Source: Bacillota bacterium (GTDB lineage: Bacteria > Bacillota > Limnochordia > Darwinibacteriales > Darwinibacteriaceae). From it: a stretch of DNA of 46,291 nt. Each line of letters starts with the position of its first letter. Position 1 is the first letter of the stretch. Of this stretch, positions 19,038 through 25,806 are shown in pieces. The notes beneath the pieces are model-generated. The model had not been told where the DNA came from. It made no database searches and was given only the letters and a program-made list of their open reading frames with translations. A program made the position numbers and the translations under genes. The stretch spans positions 1 to 46,291 of the forward strand of contig DURH01000043.1 of assembly GCA_012837385.1 (NCBI GenBank), given 5' to 3'.

Positions 19038-19104
19038 GAAAAAAAAGAAGCAGACTGCGCCCAAGCCCCCATGGAATGAGTGGCACAAGGGTAGACCTGC
19101 TTCT
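19038..19104 (-). terminator. intrinsic terminator after htrA
   Basis: Minus strand: AGAAGCAG (19097-19104) pairs with CTGCTTCT (19046-19053), extended by two G-U pairs around a long loop, and followed by a run of eight to nine T. It lies ten bases past the htrA stop. Confidence 0.8.
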
Positions 19105-19113
19105 CTGCTCTGC

Positions 19114-20178
19114 CTATAACTTAACCTCCGCCTGCCGCTGTTCTGTCCCCCGGTAATAGGCGAGGGTCAGGGTCCCCCCAAACCCAGCCTGCTGCACGGC
19201 ATCTCTCAGCTCCCGCATGCCCGCGATCTCCTGCCCGTTAACGGCAGTGATAATATCACCTTGATCCAAGCCCGCAGCGGCTGCTGGAGTGTCAGGCAGC
19301 ACCCTGGTGATAAAGGCGCCGCGGTTCACCGCGAGCTTAATGCCCGCCTGTTCGCTGATGCTCTTGGCTAACGCTGGTGTTAACGAGCCCCCCAGTACAC
19401 CTAGGCGCAGCGGCCTTCCGTGGGAGATGATCTGATCGCCAATGGCCTTCGCCGTGGAGGACGGAATGGCAAAGCCTATTCCCTGCGCCTGTTCAATAAT
19501 GGCAGTGGTGACGCCAATTACCTGGCCCTGGTAGTCAATGAGGGGTCCTCCAGAGTTGCCTGGATTTATAGCTGCGTCGGTTTGGATCATCCCTTCCAGA
19601 TAGCGGTTCTCCCTGGGGTCCACCAAGAGGTCCCGGTTCAGGGCACTTACTACCCCAGTGGTAACCGTATTATCCTGGCCTAGGGGATTGCCAATGGCGA
19701 TCACCCCCTGCCCCACCCGCAGTTCATTGGAATCGGCGAAACTGGCCACTGGGAGGTCCTGAGCTTCCACTTTGACCACTGCCAGGTCTGTAAGGGGATC
19801 TCCGCCCACCACCTTTCCGGTAAAGGATCGTCCGTCGGCAAGCTGAACTCTGATTTCCTCCGCTCCAGACACCACATGATGATTGGTGAGGATGTATCCG
19901 TCATCCCGGTAAATCACCCCAGAGCCGATACCCTGCCTCTGCTCCAGCTGCTGGAAGAAGAACTGGTCCACCAGCACCTCCCGGGTGGTCTCAATCTTTA
20001 CCGTAGCAGGCCCCACCTTCTGCACCACCTGCACCACCGGCTCTTCCCAATTGCCCCGCGGTTCCTGGGATTCTGCGGGGGTCTCGCTTAAGGGGGCTTC
20101 CGCTGGGGAGAATATGGACCATACCAGGAAACCCGCGAGAACCAAGATGGTCACCCCTAACAGCAAGCGCCATTTCAT
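19114..20178 (-). CDS. membrane-anchored HtrA/DegP-like serine protease
   Basis: Extracytoplasmic quality-control protease. The 354 residues contain an N-terminal hydrophobic anchor (about 4-22), a Ser/Pro/Glu-rich linker (to about 45), a trypsin-like domain with catalytic H101 (TNHHVV), D131 (LTDLAVV) and S209 (NPGNSGGPL), and one C-terminal PDZ domain (about 255-350, with RVLPDTPAAAAGLDQGDII). This single-PDZ layout is that of HtrA/HtrB/YyxA in Bacilli. Start at ATG 20178 with AAGGAGG upstream. A 24-base interrupted palindrome lies in front and the terminator follows, so it can be expressed alone. Confidence 0.93.
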   Translation of the reverse strand: MKWRLLLGVTILVLAGFLVWSIFSPAEAPLSETPAESQEPRGNWEEPVVQVVQKVGPATVKIETTREVLVDQFFFQQLEQRQGIGSGVIYRDDGYILTNHHVVSGAEEIRVQLADGRSFTGKVVGGDPLTDLAVVKVEAQDLPVASFADSNELRVGQGVIAIGNPLGQDNTVTTGVVSALNRDLLVDPRENRYLEGMIQTDAAINPGNSGGPLIDYQGQVIGVTTAIIEQAQGIGFAIPSSTAKAIGDQIISHGRPLRLGVLGGSLTPALAKSISEQAGIKLAVNRGAFITRVLPDTPAAAAGLDQGDIITAVNGQEIAGMRELRDAVQQAGFGGTLTLAYYRGTEQRQAEVKL

Positions 20179-20191
20179 AGGCCTTCCTCCT

Positions 20192-20215
20192 TTATACTGC
20201 CTGCTGGTAGTATAA
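20192..20215. repeat. inverted repeat upstream of htrA
   Basis: TTATACT (20192-20198) and AGTATAA (20209-20215) are perfect inverted repeats ten bases apart, directly before the htrA SD on the minus strand. The arms include -10-like TATACT/TATAAA hexamers, so this could be an operator over the promoter, or a leader hairpin. Confidence 0.5.
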
Positions 20216-20231
20216 CCGGGAGGATTCCCTT

Positions 20232-20996
20232 TTATGGTACGATGATGGGCCGACCAGTTAAGGGATGCTGCAGGCTGGGTACGGAAACCCGGAACACCTG
20301 GGCGATGAGTTCTGGCGTCAGCACCTCTCCAGGCGAACCTTCTTCCATCAACACTCCGCCGTTCAAAACGAAGACATAATCGCAGAAAGCCGCTGCTAAG
20401 TTCAAATCGTGGAGCACGGCCAAAACCGTCACCCCTTCCCTGCTCTTTTCCTTTAGGAGGCGGCAGGTGTTCACCTGGTGCTCCAGGTCAAGATGGGTCG
20501 TGGGCTCGTCCAGAAGCAGAACCTTAGTCTGCTGGGCAAAAGCCCTGGCAATAGTAACGCGCTGCCTCTCCCCTCCGCTTAAGTCACTTACCAAGCGGTG
20601 GGCAAGGTGGGCCACACCTGTAATTTCCATACTCTCCTGAGCGATCTGCCTATCCTGCTCACTGGGCGCCCCCAGGCGCGAGTAAAAGGGAGTGCGGCCC
20701 AACAGCACCATTTCCTGCACCGTAAAGGGAATATAATACGATGTTTGGGGTATTAGGGCGATCTCTTGGGCCAGCTGGGCAAGACTGTAAGTGCGCAGGT
20801 TCTCACCGTTCAGGTACACTGCGCCCTGCTGGGGTTTGATATACCCGTCCAACAGCTTTAAAACGGTGGACTTACCAGCGCCATTGGGCCCCACAATACC
20901 AGAAAAACGCCCTTCTTGGAGACTCAGGCTCAGGCCTTGCAGCACGGGCTCTTCCCCATAGGCAAAATACACATTTTCCAAACGCATCTTATCCAT
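20232..20996 (-). CDS. btuD: cobalamin ABC importer ATP-binding protein
   Basis: Energises the importer. The 254 residues have Walker A GPNGAGKST (36-44), Q-loop LIPQT, signature LSGGERQR, Walker B KVLLLDEPT and the switch histidine in AVLHDLNLA, the pattern of the iron-siderophore/B12 (FecCD/BtuCD) family. Start at ATG 20996, overlapping the permease gene by eight bases. Third gene of the operon under the cobalamin riboswitch, which sets the likely substrate. Confidence 0.92.
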   Translation of the reverse strand: MDKMRLENVYFAYGEEPVLQGLSLSLQEGRFSGIVGPNGAGKSTVLKLLDGYIKPQQGAVYLNGENLRTYSLAQLAQEIALIPQTSYYIPFTVQEMVLLGRTPFYSRLGAPSEQDRQIAQESMEITGVAHLAHRLVSDLSGGERQRVTIARAFAQQTKVLLLDEPTTHLDLEHQVNTCRLLKEKSREGVTVLAVLHDLNLAAAFCDYVFVLNGGVLMEEGSPGEVLTPELIAQVFRVSVPSLQHPLTGRPIIVP

Positions 20997-22020
20997 GGCC
21001 AGCTGAACCTCGTTTCAAGAGATAGATGAAAAAGGGGCCGCCTACAAAAGCGGTAATAATACCCACGGGAAGCTCAATGGGCGAAAACAAGGTGCGAGCC
21101 AAGGTATCGGCGGTGAGCAAAAAGACCGCCCCGCCCCAGAGGGAATGAAACATCAGCCGCCGGTGCTCCGCCCCGAAAACCAAGCGCAGAGCATGGGGCA
21201 CCATCAAGCCCACAAAGCCGATCACACCAGATACAGACACACAGGCTGCAGCCATCAAGGATCCGATCATCAAAACCAGGCGCTGTACCCTCTGGACATC
21301 GATACCTAGGCTGTGGGCCGCCTCTTCCCCCAAGAGGTACACATTGAGATCTTTAGCCAGCCACAGGGCAACAAGGAGGCCACCCAGGACATAGGGGGCA
21401 GACATGGTTAGATGGTTCCAGGTGCGCCCAGAGAGGCTGCCCATGAGCCAGAGGTAGACTTCCTGGAGATTCTCGATGCGCAGCACCATCAGCAGCGACA
21501 CCACGGCGGTAAGAAAAGCACCCACCGCCACACCAGCCAGGAGGAGGCTGGTGGGTTCCAGCCGTCCCCGGCGCTGTCCTAAACGGGAGACCACCCAGGT
21601 GGCAACAAGGGCCCCGGCAAAGGCAAAGAGGGGCAGAAAGCCATGCCCTACTAGCCCCGTGGGAATAACCAGCAACAGCCCCACAGCGGCGCCCAAGGAA
21701 GCGCCGGAAGAAACACCGATGATATAGGGGTCAGCTAGGGGATTGCGCAGGCTGCCCTGGAAGAGCACCCCGGCCACGCTGAGGCCTCCGCCAACCACCA
21801 AGGCCAACAGCACCCTGGGCAGACGCACCTTGAGCACAATCACTTCATGGGCCAAAGACCAATCCTTTTCTACCAGCCCCCCCACCCCAGGGAGCTGAGA
21901 CGCGATGATGCCCAGCACATCACCTAAAGGGATGCGTACCGAGCCCAAAGCTGTTGCCGCCAATACCGCCGCACAGAGCAGCAGCAAAAGGCCGCTGAAC
22001 CGGCATAGACTCCGTGTCAT
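20989..22020 (-). CDS. btuC: cobalamin ABC importer permease
   Basis: FecCD/BtuC-type permease of 343 residues with about ten membrane segments. Family marks are GGGLSVAGVLFQGSLRNPLADPYIIGVSSGASLGA and GVIGFVGLMVPHALRLVFGAEHR, the latter carrying the coupling region for the ATPase. Start at ATG 22020, overlapping the binding-protein stop by four bases (ATGA). Works with the products of the two flanking genes. Confidence 0.92.
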   Translation of the reverse strand: MTRSLCRFSGLLLLLCAAVLAATALGSVRIPLGDVLGIIASQLPGVGGLVEKDWSLAHEVIVLKVRLPRVLLALVVGGGLSVAGVLFQGSLRNPLADPYIIGVSSGASLGAAVGLLLVIPTGLVGHGFLPLFAFAGALVATWVVSRLGQRRGRLEPTSLLLAGVAVGAFLTAVVSLLMVLRIENLQEVYLWLMGSLSGRTWNHLTMSAPYVLGGLLVALWLAKDLNVYLLGEEAAHSLGIDVQRVQRLVLMIGSLMAAACVSVSGVIGFVGLMVPHALRLVFGAEHRRLMFHSLWGGAVFLLTADTLARTLFSPIELPVGIITAFVGGPFFIYLLKRGSAGHG

Positions 22021-22832
22021 GGCTCAATTCCATCAAGGATGGCAATGAGTCCTTCCACCGCATCCAAAATCCGGGGAGTACTGCGTGCATAGAGATCGGC
22101 GTTCACCTCATATACATGGCCATTCTGCAGTGCGCTGGTTCCCTGCCAGGCCGGCCGGTTCAAGGCTTCTGTCAAGTTGTAATTGGTGAGGATGATCACT
22201 TGAGGATCCCGTTCGATCACCACTTCCTCGCTGAACACCGGCCAGGGGCTACCTGCATCCGCCGCGATGTTCTCCCCGCCTGCTAGCTCAACCAGCTCGT
22301 GCATGAAGCTGCCCGGTCCAGCAGTCATAAAGGGGTCATTCCATACTTCCAGCCAGACTCTGGGCTTAAAGCTGCGCTGCACACTGCCGGTCAACTCTGC
22401 CAACCGAGCCGCCATGGCCGCGGCAAGCTCCTCTCCCTTCTTTGGCTCTCCCACTGCTTCCCCAAGCTCAATCAGGGAGTGCTGCACCTCGGCAATGGTG
22501 GAAGGGGAAACGACAAAGGTGGGAATACCAAAGCTTTCCAGGGTTTCCAGGTGGCCCTGGACTAAGGTGGAGTCGCCGACTACCAAATCTGGTTCTAAGC
22601 TTAAGAGCACTTCTAGATTGAGGCTCAAAGCATCACCGACAACGGTCTTGGTCTTGGCTTCCTCTGGGTAGTCGCACCAACTGGTCACCCCTACAACCCG
22701 GTCACCCACACCTAGGGCAAAGAGGTTTTCTGTGATGCTGGGTGCCAAAGAGACGATGCGCTGGGGCGCAGCCATGGCCGCGGCGGACAAGCTCAAAATT
22801 AACAGTAGGACAAAGAATACCTGCTTCTGCAT
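22017..22832 (-). CDS. btuF: cobalamin-binding protein of the ABC importer
   Basis: Extracytoplasmic solute-binding protein of the BtuF/FepB class, 271 residues. A signal sequence (MQKQVFFVLLLILSLSAAAMA) is followed by RIVSLAPSITENLFALGVGDRVVGVTSWCDYP, a family opening. I see no lipobox cysteine after the signal, so how it is held at the membrane of a monoderm cell is unclear; an uncleaved anchor is possible. Start at ATG 22832, chosen for GGAGGAG upstream. Preceded by the cobalamin riboswitch, so expression should fall when B12 is plentiful. Confidence 0.92.
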   Translation of the reverse strand: MQKQVFFVLLLILSLSAAAMAAPQRIVSLAPSITENLFALGVGDRVVGVTSWCDYPEEAKTKTVVGDALSLNLEVLLSLEPDLVVGDSTLVQGHLETLESFGIPTFVVSPSTIAEVQHSLIELGEAVGEPKKGEELAAAMAARLAELTGSVQRSFKPRVWLEVWNDPFMTAGPGSFMHELVELAGGENIAADAGSPWPVFSEEVVIERDPQVIILTNYNLTEALNRPAWQGTSALQNGHVYEVNADLYARSTPRILDAVEGLIAILDGIEP

Positions 22833-22842
22833 CTGCAATCTC

Positions 22843-22881
22843 CTCCAAAAACAAAGATACCCTAGGACAGAGTCGCTAGGG
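22843..22881 (-). terminator. possible expression-platform terminator of the cobalamin riboswitch
   Basis: Minus strand: CCCTAG (22876-22881) pairs with CTAGGG (22860-22865), followed by TATCTTTGTTTTT. It lies between the B12 box and the btuF ribosome site. Confidence 0.45.
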
Positions 22882-22929
22882 AGAATAAAAAACAGCACCC
22901 TCCTTTCCGCGAAAGATGGTCCTACACTC

Positions 22930-23115
22930 TCGAATTGGCAGGTCTCCTGGCTCCCATCTCATCGCTGATCCATACCTTCCCCACAGATGTGAGTGGTGTT
23001 TATGGACCGCTCCTTGGATACAGTGGCGGGACCGCGTGGTTTCTCATTGCTGAGCCCAACTTCCCTATTATGCGCCTGACCGCAGATGCGGCGCGGCGGC
23101 ACCAATCCGGCTATT
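22930..23115 (-). ncRNA. cobalamin (B12) riboswitch
   Basis: Read on the minus strand, the stretch opens with GGTGCC (about 23098-23103), continues through ATAGGGAAG and GGTCCCGCCACTGT, and ends with the B12 box AGCCAGGAGACCTGCC (22938-22953). These are the conserved blocks of the AdoCbl riboswitch core. It stands about 105 bases before btuF and explains regulation of the three btu genes. Confidence 0.93.
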
Positions 23116-23130
23116 CAGTTTTCTACCTTA

Positions 23131-23160
23131 TGTATATGCATATACAACAACGCTCGTCAA
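23131..23160 (-). promoter_or_regulatory. putative SigA promoter of the btu operon
   Basis: Minus strand: TTGACG (23155-23160), 18-base spacer, TATACA (23131-23136). It starts a transcript that would carry the complete riboswitch. Confidence 0.6.
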
Positions 23161-23214
23161 TATCCTTCTCTTTCCCTGGACATACTATCAAAGCCAATGG
23201 AAAGGGGTACTGTT

Positions 23215-23832
23215 TTGAGCTATCGCGACCACCAGGAAGCCCAGAAAAAGCTGATCCAAACAAAGAAGGAAGCGCTGGAGGCCAAGCGGGAGAGACTGCA
23301 CAATCCGCGCCCGCCCTCCTATGACCCGCCCCCTGCCGGGTCCCACCCTTTGGTCTTTGCCGCCCTGCTGCTCCTGCTTGTCCTGCCCCTGCTCGCCACA
23401 TTCCTCTTGGTGCCGAGACTCTTGGTGGCCCAAACTCCCCAGGGCGAGCTGACCCTCTGGGTCTGCAGCAGCACACCTGAATTTGAGAGGATAAAAAGCT
23501 GGCTAGAACCTGAGATTCTAGCCAACGACCTAAACTGGACCCTCACCCACACCGACTCCCGGGATGTGCTGTTCACCGCTGTGGCCAGGAACTGGGTGGA
23601 TTTGGCAATAGTTGAACAAGAACTCGCCGCCGAGCTCTATGCATCCCTGGCCTTGGCTCCCCTTTCCGACCGCATGGAAGGTCCCACCTGGGAAAACTCC
23701 TTCGCGCCCTTCTGGGAGCCCAGTCCCTTCCGGAAAACCTACGGGTTCGCTGTACCGAAGACAGGCAGAATTTCCCAGGCCCGCCACTTGGTAACTATCA
23801 TGAGCCAATTCGCCCAAGCATTCAACCCCTAG
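23215..23832 (+). CDS. membrane-anchored protein of unknown function with a solute-binding-like outer domain
   Basis: A 205-residue protein with a charged cytoplasmic N-terminus (about 1-40, Lys/Glu-rich then Pro-rich), one membrane segment (about 45-68) and an outer domain starting [24 protein letters not shown]. That opening, and [23 protein letters not shown], resemble the first lobe of extracellular solute-binding proteins, but the domain is far too short for a full one. Start at TTG 23215 with AAAGGGG upstream. It is the only plus-strand gene of the left part, lies head-to-head with the B12 riboswitch, and its last 11 bases overlap the 3' end of folD. Function unknown. Confidence 0.6.
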   Translation: MSYRDHQEAQKKLIQTKKEALEAKRERLHNPRPPSYDPPPAGSHPLVFAALLLLLVLPLLATFLLVPRLLVAQTPQGELTLWVCSSTPEFERIKSWLEPEILANDLNWTLTHTDSRDVLFTAVARNWVDLAIVEQELAAELYASLALAPLSDRMEGPTWENSFAPFWEPSPFRKTYGFAVPKTGRISQARHLVTIMSQFAQAFNP

Positions 23833-24664
23833 CCGCAGCCTCCACAGTGGCTTTGAGCAGCATAGCGATGGTCATGGGGCCAACTCCCCCTGGCACCGGA
23901 GTGATTGCGGAGGCCACTTCCTGCACCTCAGCGAAGTCCACATCGCCCACAATCTCTCCATCTACCCTGTTAATCCCCACATCGATCACCACTGCCCCTG
24001 GCTTGACCCAGTCTTTCTTCACCAGCTTGGGCCTGCCCACAGCCACGATAAGAATATCGGCTCGGCTGCATTCCTCTGCGGCATTCTTAGTCCGGGAATG
24101 ACAGATGGTAACTGTGGCATTCTCCTTCAGGAACAGAGCTGCCGCGGGTTTACCCACAATATTGCTGCGCCCCAGAACAACTACGTGCTGCCCGGCAATG
24201 GAAACCCCAGTGCGCTTTACCAGTTCCACCACGCCTGCTGGAGTGCAGGGCACAAAGCTAGCGGTGCCAATCTGCAGTTTCCCCACATTAATCGGATGGA
24301 AGCCGTCCACATCCTTGGCAGGGGAAATGGCGTTGATCACTTCTTCTTCATTTAGGTGGCCTGGAAGCGGCAGCTGCACCAAGATGCCGTGGACCGTATC
24401 GTCTGCGTTCAACTGGTCAATCAAAGCCAGCAGCTCGGCCTGGGTGGTCTCCTCAGGCAGGCGGTGCACCGTGGAGTTGATCCCGATTTCTTCACACGCC
24501 CTCTGCTTGGAGCGCACATACACCTTGGAAGCGGGATTATCCCCCACCAGGACAACAGTTAAGCCGGGAGTCCTGCCCTGGGCAGTCAGTTCAGCCACTT
24601 GTTTGGCCAGTTCTGCCCTGATCTCCTTCGCAATGGCTTTTCCGTCAATGATCTTCGCAGTCAT
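23822..24664 (-). CDS. folD: methylenetetrahydrofolate dehydrogenase / methenyltetrahydrofolate cyclohydrolase
   Basis: Bifunctional enzyme interconverting 5,10-methylene-, 5,10-methenyl- and 10-formyl-tetrahydrofolate. The 280 residues match the family. Marks are the catalytic lysine in [32 protein letters not shown], the cofactor loop [12 protein letters not shown] and [15 protein letters not shown]. Start at ATG 24664 with AGGAG upstream. It provides the step after fhs in folate C1 flow. Confidence 0.97.
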   Translation of the reverse strand: MTAKIIDGKAIAKEIRAELAKQVAELTAQGRTPGLTVVLVGDNPASKVYVRSKQRACEEIGINSTVHRLPEETTQAELLALIDQLNADDTVHGILVQLPLPGHLNEEEVINAISPAKDVDGFHPINVGKLQIGTASFVPCTPAGVVELVKRTGVSIAGQHVVVLGRSNIVGKPAAALFLKENATVTICHSRTKNAAEECSRADILIVAVGRPKLVKKDWVKPGAVVIDVGINRVDGEIVGDVDFAEVQEVASAITPVPGGVGPMTIAMLLKATVEAAARG

Positions 24665-24755
24665 CTCACTCCTCCTTTTCCCATTATTCCATAGTCGTCA
24701 ACAGATTAGTTGGACAGCAGCGCGGCTATTCCTTCCCTGCGCTCCAGCTGGGATC

Positions 24756-24780
24756 AAAAATGCCCCCACAATGTGGGGGC
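24756..24780 (-). terminator. intrinsic terminator after tRNA-Arg
   Basis: GCCCCCA (24762-24768) and TGGGGGC (24774-24780) with a five-base loop, followed on the minus strand by ATTTTTG. It ends the tRNA-Arg transcript before folD. Confidence 0.88.
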
Positions 24781-24796
24781 TTGGATAGCGTAGATA

Positions 24797-24871
24797 TGGT
24801 GCGCCTAGCAGGACTCGAACCTGCGCACCCGGCTCCGGAGGCCGGTGCTCTATCCTCTGAGCTATAGGCGC
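24797..24871 (-). tRNA. tRNA-Arg(CCG)
   Basis: Full cloverleaf on the minus strand: acceptor GCGCCTA/TAGGCGC, D-arm GCTC/GAGC, anticodon stem CCGGC/GCCGG with loop CTCCGGA (anticodon CCG, codon CGG), T-arm GCAGG-TTCGAGT-CCTGC, encoded CCA. Confidence 0.97.
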
Positions 24872-24889
24872 ACACTTGATAACATCGTA

Positions 24890-24918
24890 ATTATAACAGC
24901 CCGGTGTGCAAAAATCAA
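24890..24918 (-). promoter_or_regulatory. SigA-type promoter of tRNA-Arg
   Basis: Minus strand: TTGATT (24913-24918), 17-base spacer, TATAAT (24890-24895), 19 bases before the mature 5' end. Confidence 0.8.
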
Positions 24919-24956
24919 GAAAGACCTTGGCGCAAATTGCGTCGTGCAAGATCATC

Positions 24957-24984
24957 TTGACAGAATCCGCCAAGCCTTTATAAT
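24957..24984 (+). promoter_or_regulatory. SigA-type promoter of ahpC
   Basis: TTGACA (24957-24962), 16-base spacer, TATAAT (24979-24984). Confidence 0.8.
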
Positions 24985-24988
24985 ATTT

Positions 24989-25007
24989 AGTAACCGTAAT
25001 CATTATC
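24989..25007 (+). promoter_or_regulatory. Fur/PerR-family operator candidate over the ahpC start site
   Basis: The 19 bases at 24989-25007 match the classical 19-base Fur box at 14 positions, with the right half TAATCATTATC fully conserved. It covers the expected transcription start. Repression by PerR or Fur is inferred; no such regulator gene is in the window. Confidence 0.5.
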
Positions 25008-25029
25008 ACAGTCTACAAGGAGGAATACT

Positions 25030-25593
25030 ATGTCATTAATTGGAAAAGAAGTCAGTGATTTTCAGGTAAAGGCGTTTCATAACGGAGAGTTTCGAGATGT
25101 CAGCAAAGCTGACCTTATGGGCAAGTGGTCCGTTTTCGTCTTTTACCCCGCCGACTTCACCTTCGTATGCCCCACCGAGCTGAGCGATTTAGCCGACCTT
25201 TACGAAGAGTTCCAAAAAATCGGCACAGAAGTCTATTCAGTATCCACAGACAGCCACTTTGTACACAAGGCGTGGCATGATGCTTCCGCCACAATCCAGA
25301 AGATCCAGTACCCCATGCTTGCTGATCCCACTGGGAAGCTGTCCAGAGACTTTGAAGTGTACATTGAGGATGAAGGCATGGCCCTGCGAGGCAGCTTTAT
25401 CATCAACCCCCAGGGTAAGATCGTCTCTTATGAGATCAACGACAACAGCATCGGCCGCGACGCCTCAGAGCTGCTGCGCAAAGTGCAGGCCGCTCAGTTT
25501 GTAGCCAAACACGGTGATCAAGTGTGCCCGGCTAAATGGCGTCCAGGTGCCGACACCCTGAAACCCGGCATTGAACTAGTCGGGAGACTATAG
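25030..25593 (+). CDS. ahpC: alkyl hydroperoxide reductase subunit C (2-Cys peroxiredoxin)
   Basis: Cytoplasmic peroxidase reducing H2O2, organic peroxides and peroxynitrite. The 187 residues have the peroxidatic C47 in FTFVCPTE and the resolving C166 in DQVCPAKW, the AhpC (Prx1) type. No ahpF lies beside it, so another thioredoxin-like reductant must serve. Start at ATG 25030 with AAGGAGG upstream. Single-gene unit with its own promoter, operator candidate and terminator. Confidence 0.96.
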   Translation: MSLIGKEVSDFQVKAFHNGEFRDVSKADLMGKWSVFVFYPADFTFVCPTELSDLADLYEEFQKIGTEVYSVSTDSHFVHKAWHDASATIQKIQYPMLADPTGKLSRDFEVYIEDEGMALRGSFIINPQGKIVSYEINDNSIGRDASELLRKVQAAQFVAKHGDQVCPAKWRPGADTLKPGIELVGRL

Positions 25594-25616
25594 GGTTATC
25601 CATACAGCAACCCTTC

Positions 25617-25647
25617 GAGGAGCAGGACTTATGCTCCTCTTTTTTTG
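25617..25647 (+). terminator. intrinsic terminator after ahpC
   Basis: GAGGAGCA (25617-25624) and TGCTCCTC (25632-25639) with a seven-base loop, followed by eight T (25640-25647). Confidence 0.93.
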
Positions 25648-25674
25648 TGCACTCTTTGCCCGGCTTTGAACCGC

Positions 25675-25721
25675 AGGACCGGCCATACTGCCGGCTTAGA
25701 ATCAAAGGACCGGCCATGCTG
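25675..25721 (+). repeat. pair of 16-base direct repeats before the copper promoter
   Basis: AGGACCGGCCATACTG (25675-25690) recurs as AGGACCGGCCATGCTG (25706-25721) with one change. Each contains the palindrome CCGG. The second ends 11 bases before the -35 box of the copper operon. Confidence 0.6.
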
Positions 25722-25732
25722 GGTGAAAACTG

Positions 25733-25762
25733 TTGACAGGGCGCAGGCTAATCCTGTACACT
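25733..25762 (+). promoter_or_regulatory. promoter of the copA-copZ-csoR operon
   Basis: TTGACA (25733-25738), 18-base spacer, TACACT (25757-25762). The CsoR-type palindrome starts ten bases further on. Confidence 0.75.
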
Positions 25763-25772
25763 GGAATTACCA

Positions 25773-25789
25773 ACACCCCCCGGGGGTGT
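25773..25789. promoter_or_regulatory. CsoR-type operator
   Basis: Perfect palindrome ACACCCCC-C-GGGGGTGT around the expected transcription start. GC-rich palindromes of this kind, with runs of C and G between AT-containing ends, are the known CsoR binding sites. csoR is the third gene of the operon, so an autoregulated, copper-derepressed circuit is likely. Confidence 0.8.
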
Positions 25790-25806
25790 AGTGGGGAGTG
25801 ACTGAG

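Noticed and set aside
24698-25009. 103-codon minus-strand ORF across the tRNA-Arg gene
   Set aside because: It reads through a perfect tRNA, its promoter and its terminator; no SD.
23000-25700. Possible replication origin at the change of gene direction
   Set aside because: Genes point left before and right after this zone, and a DnaA-box-like TTATCCATA lies at 25596-25604, but there is no box cluster, no AT-rich unwinding region and no dnaA. The other box-like site (44372-44380) is inside purA.
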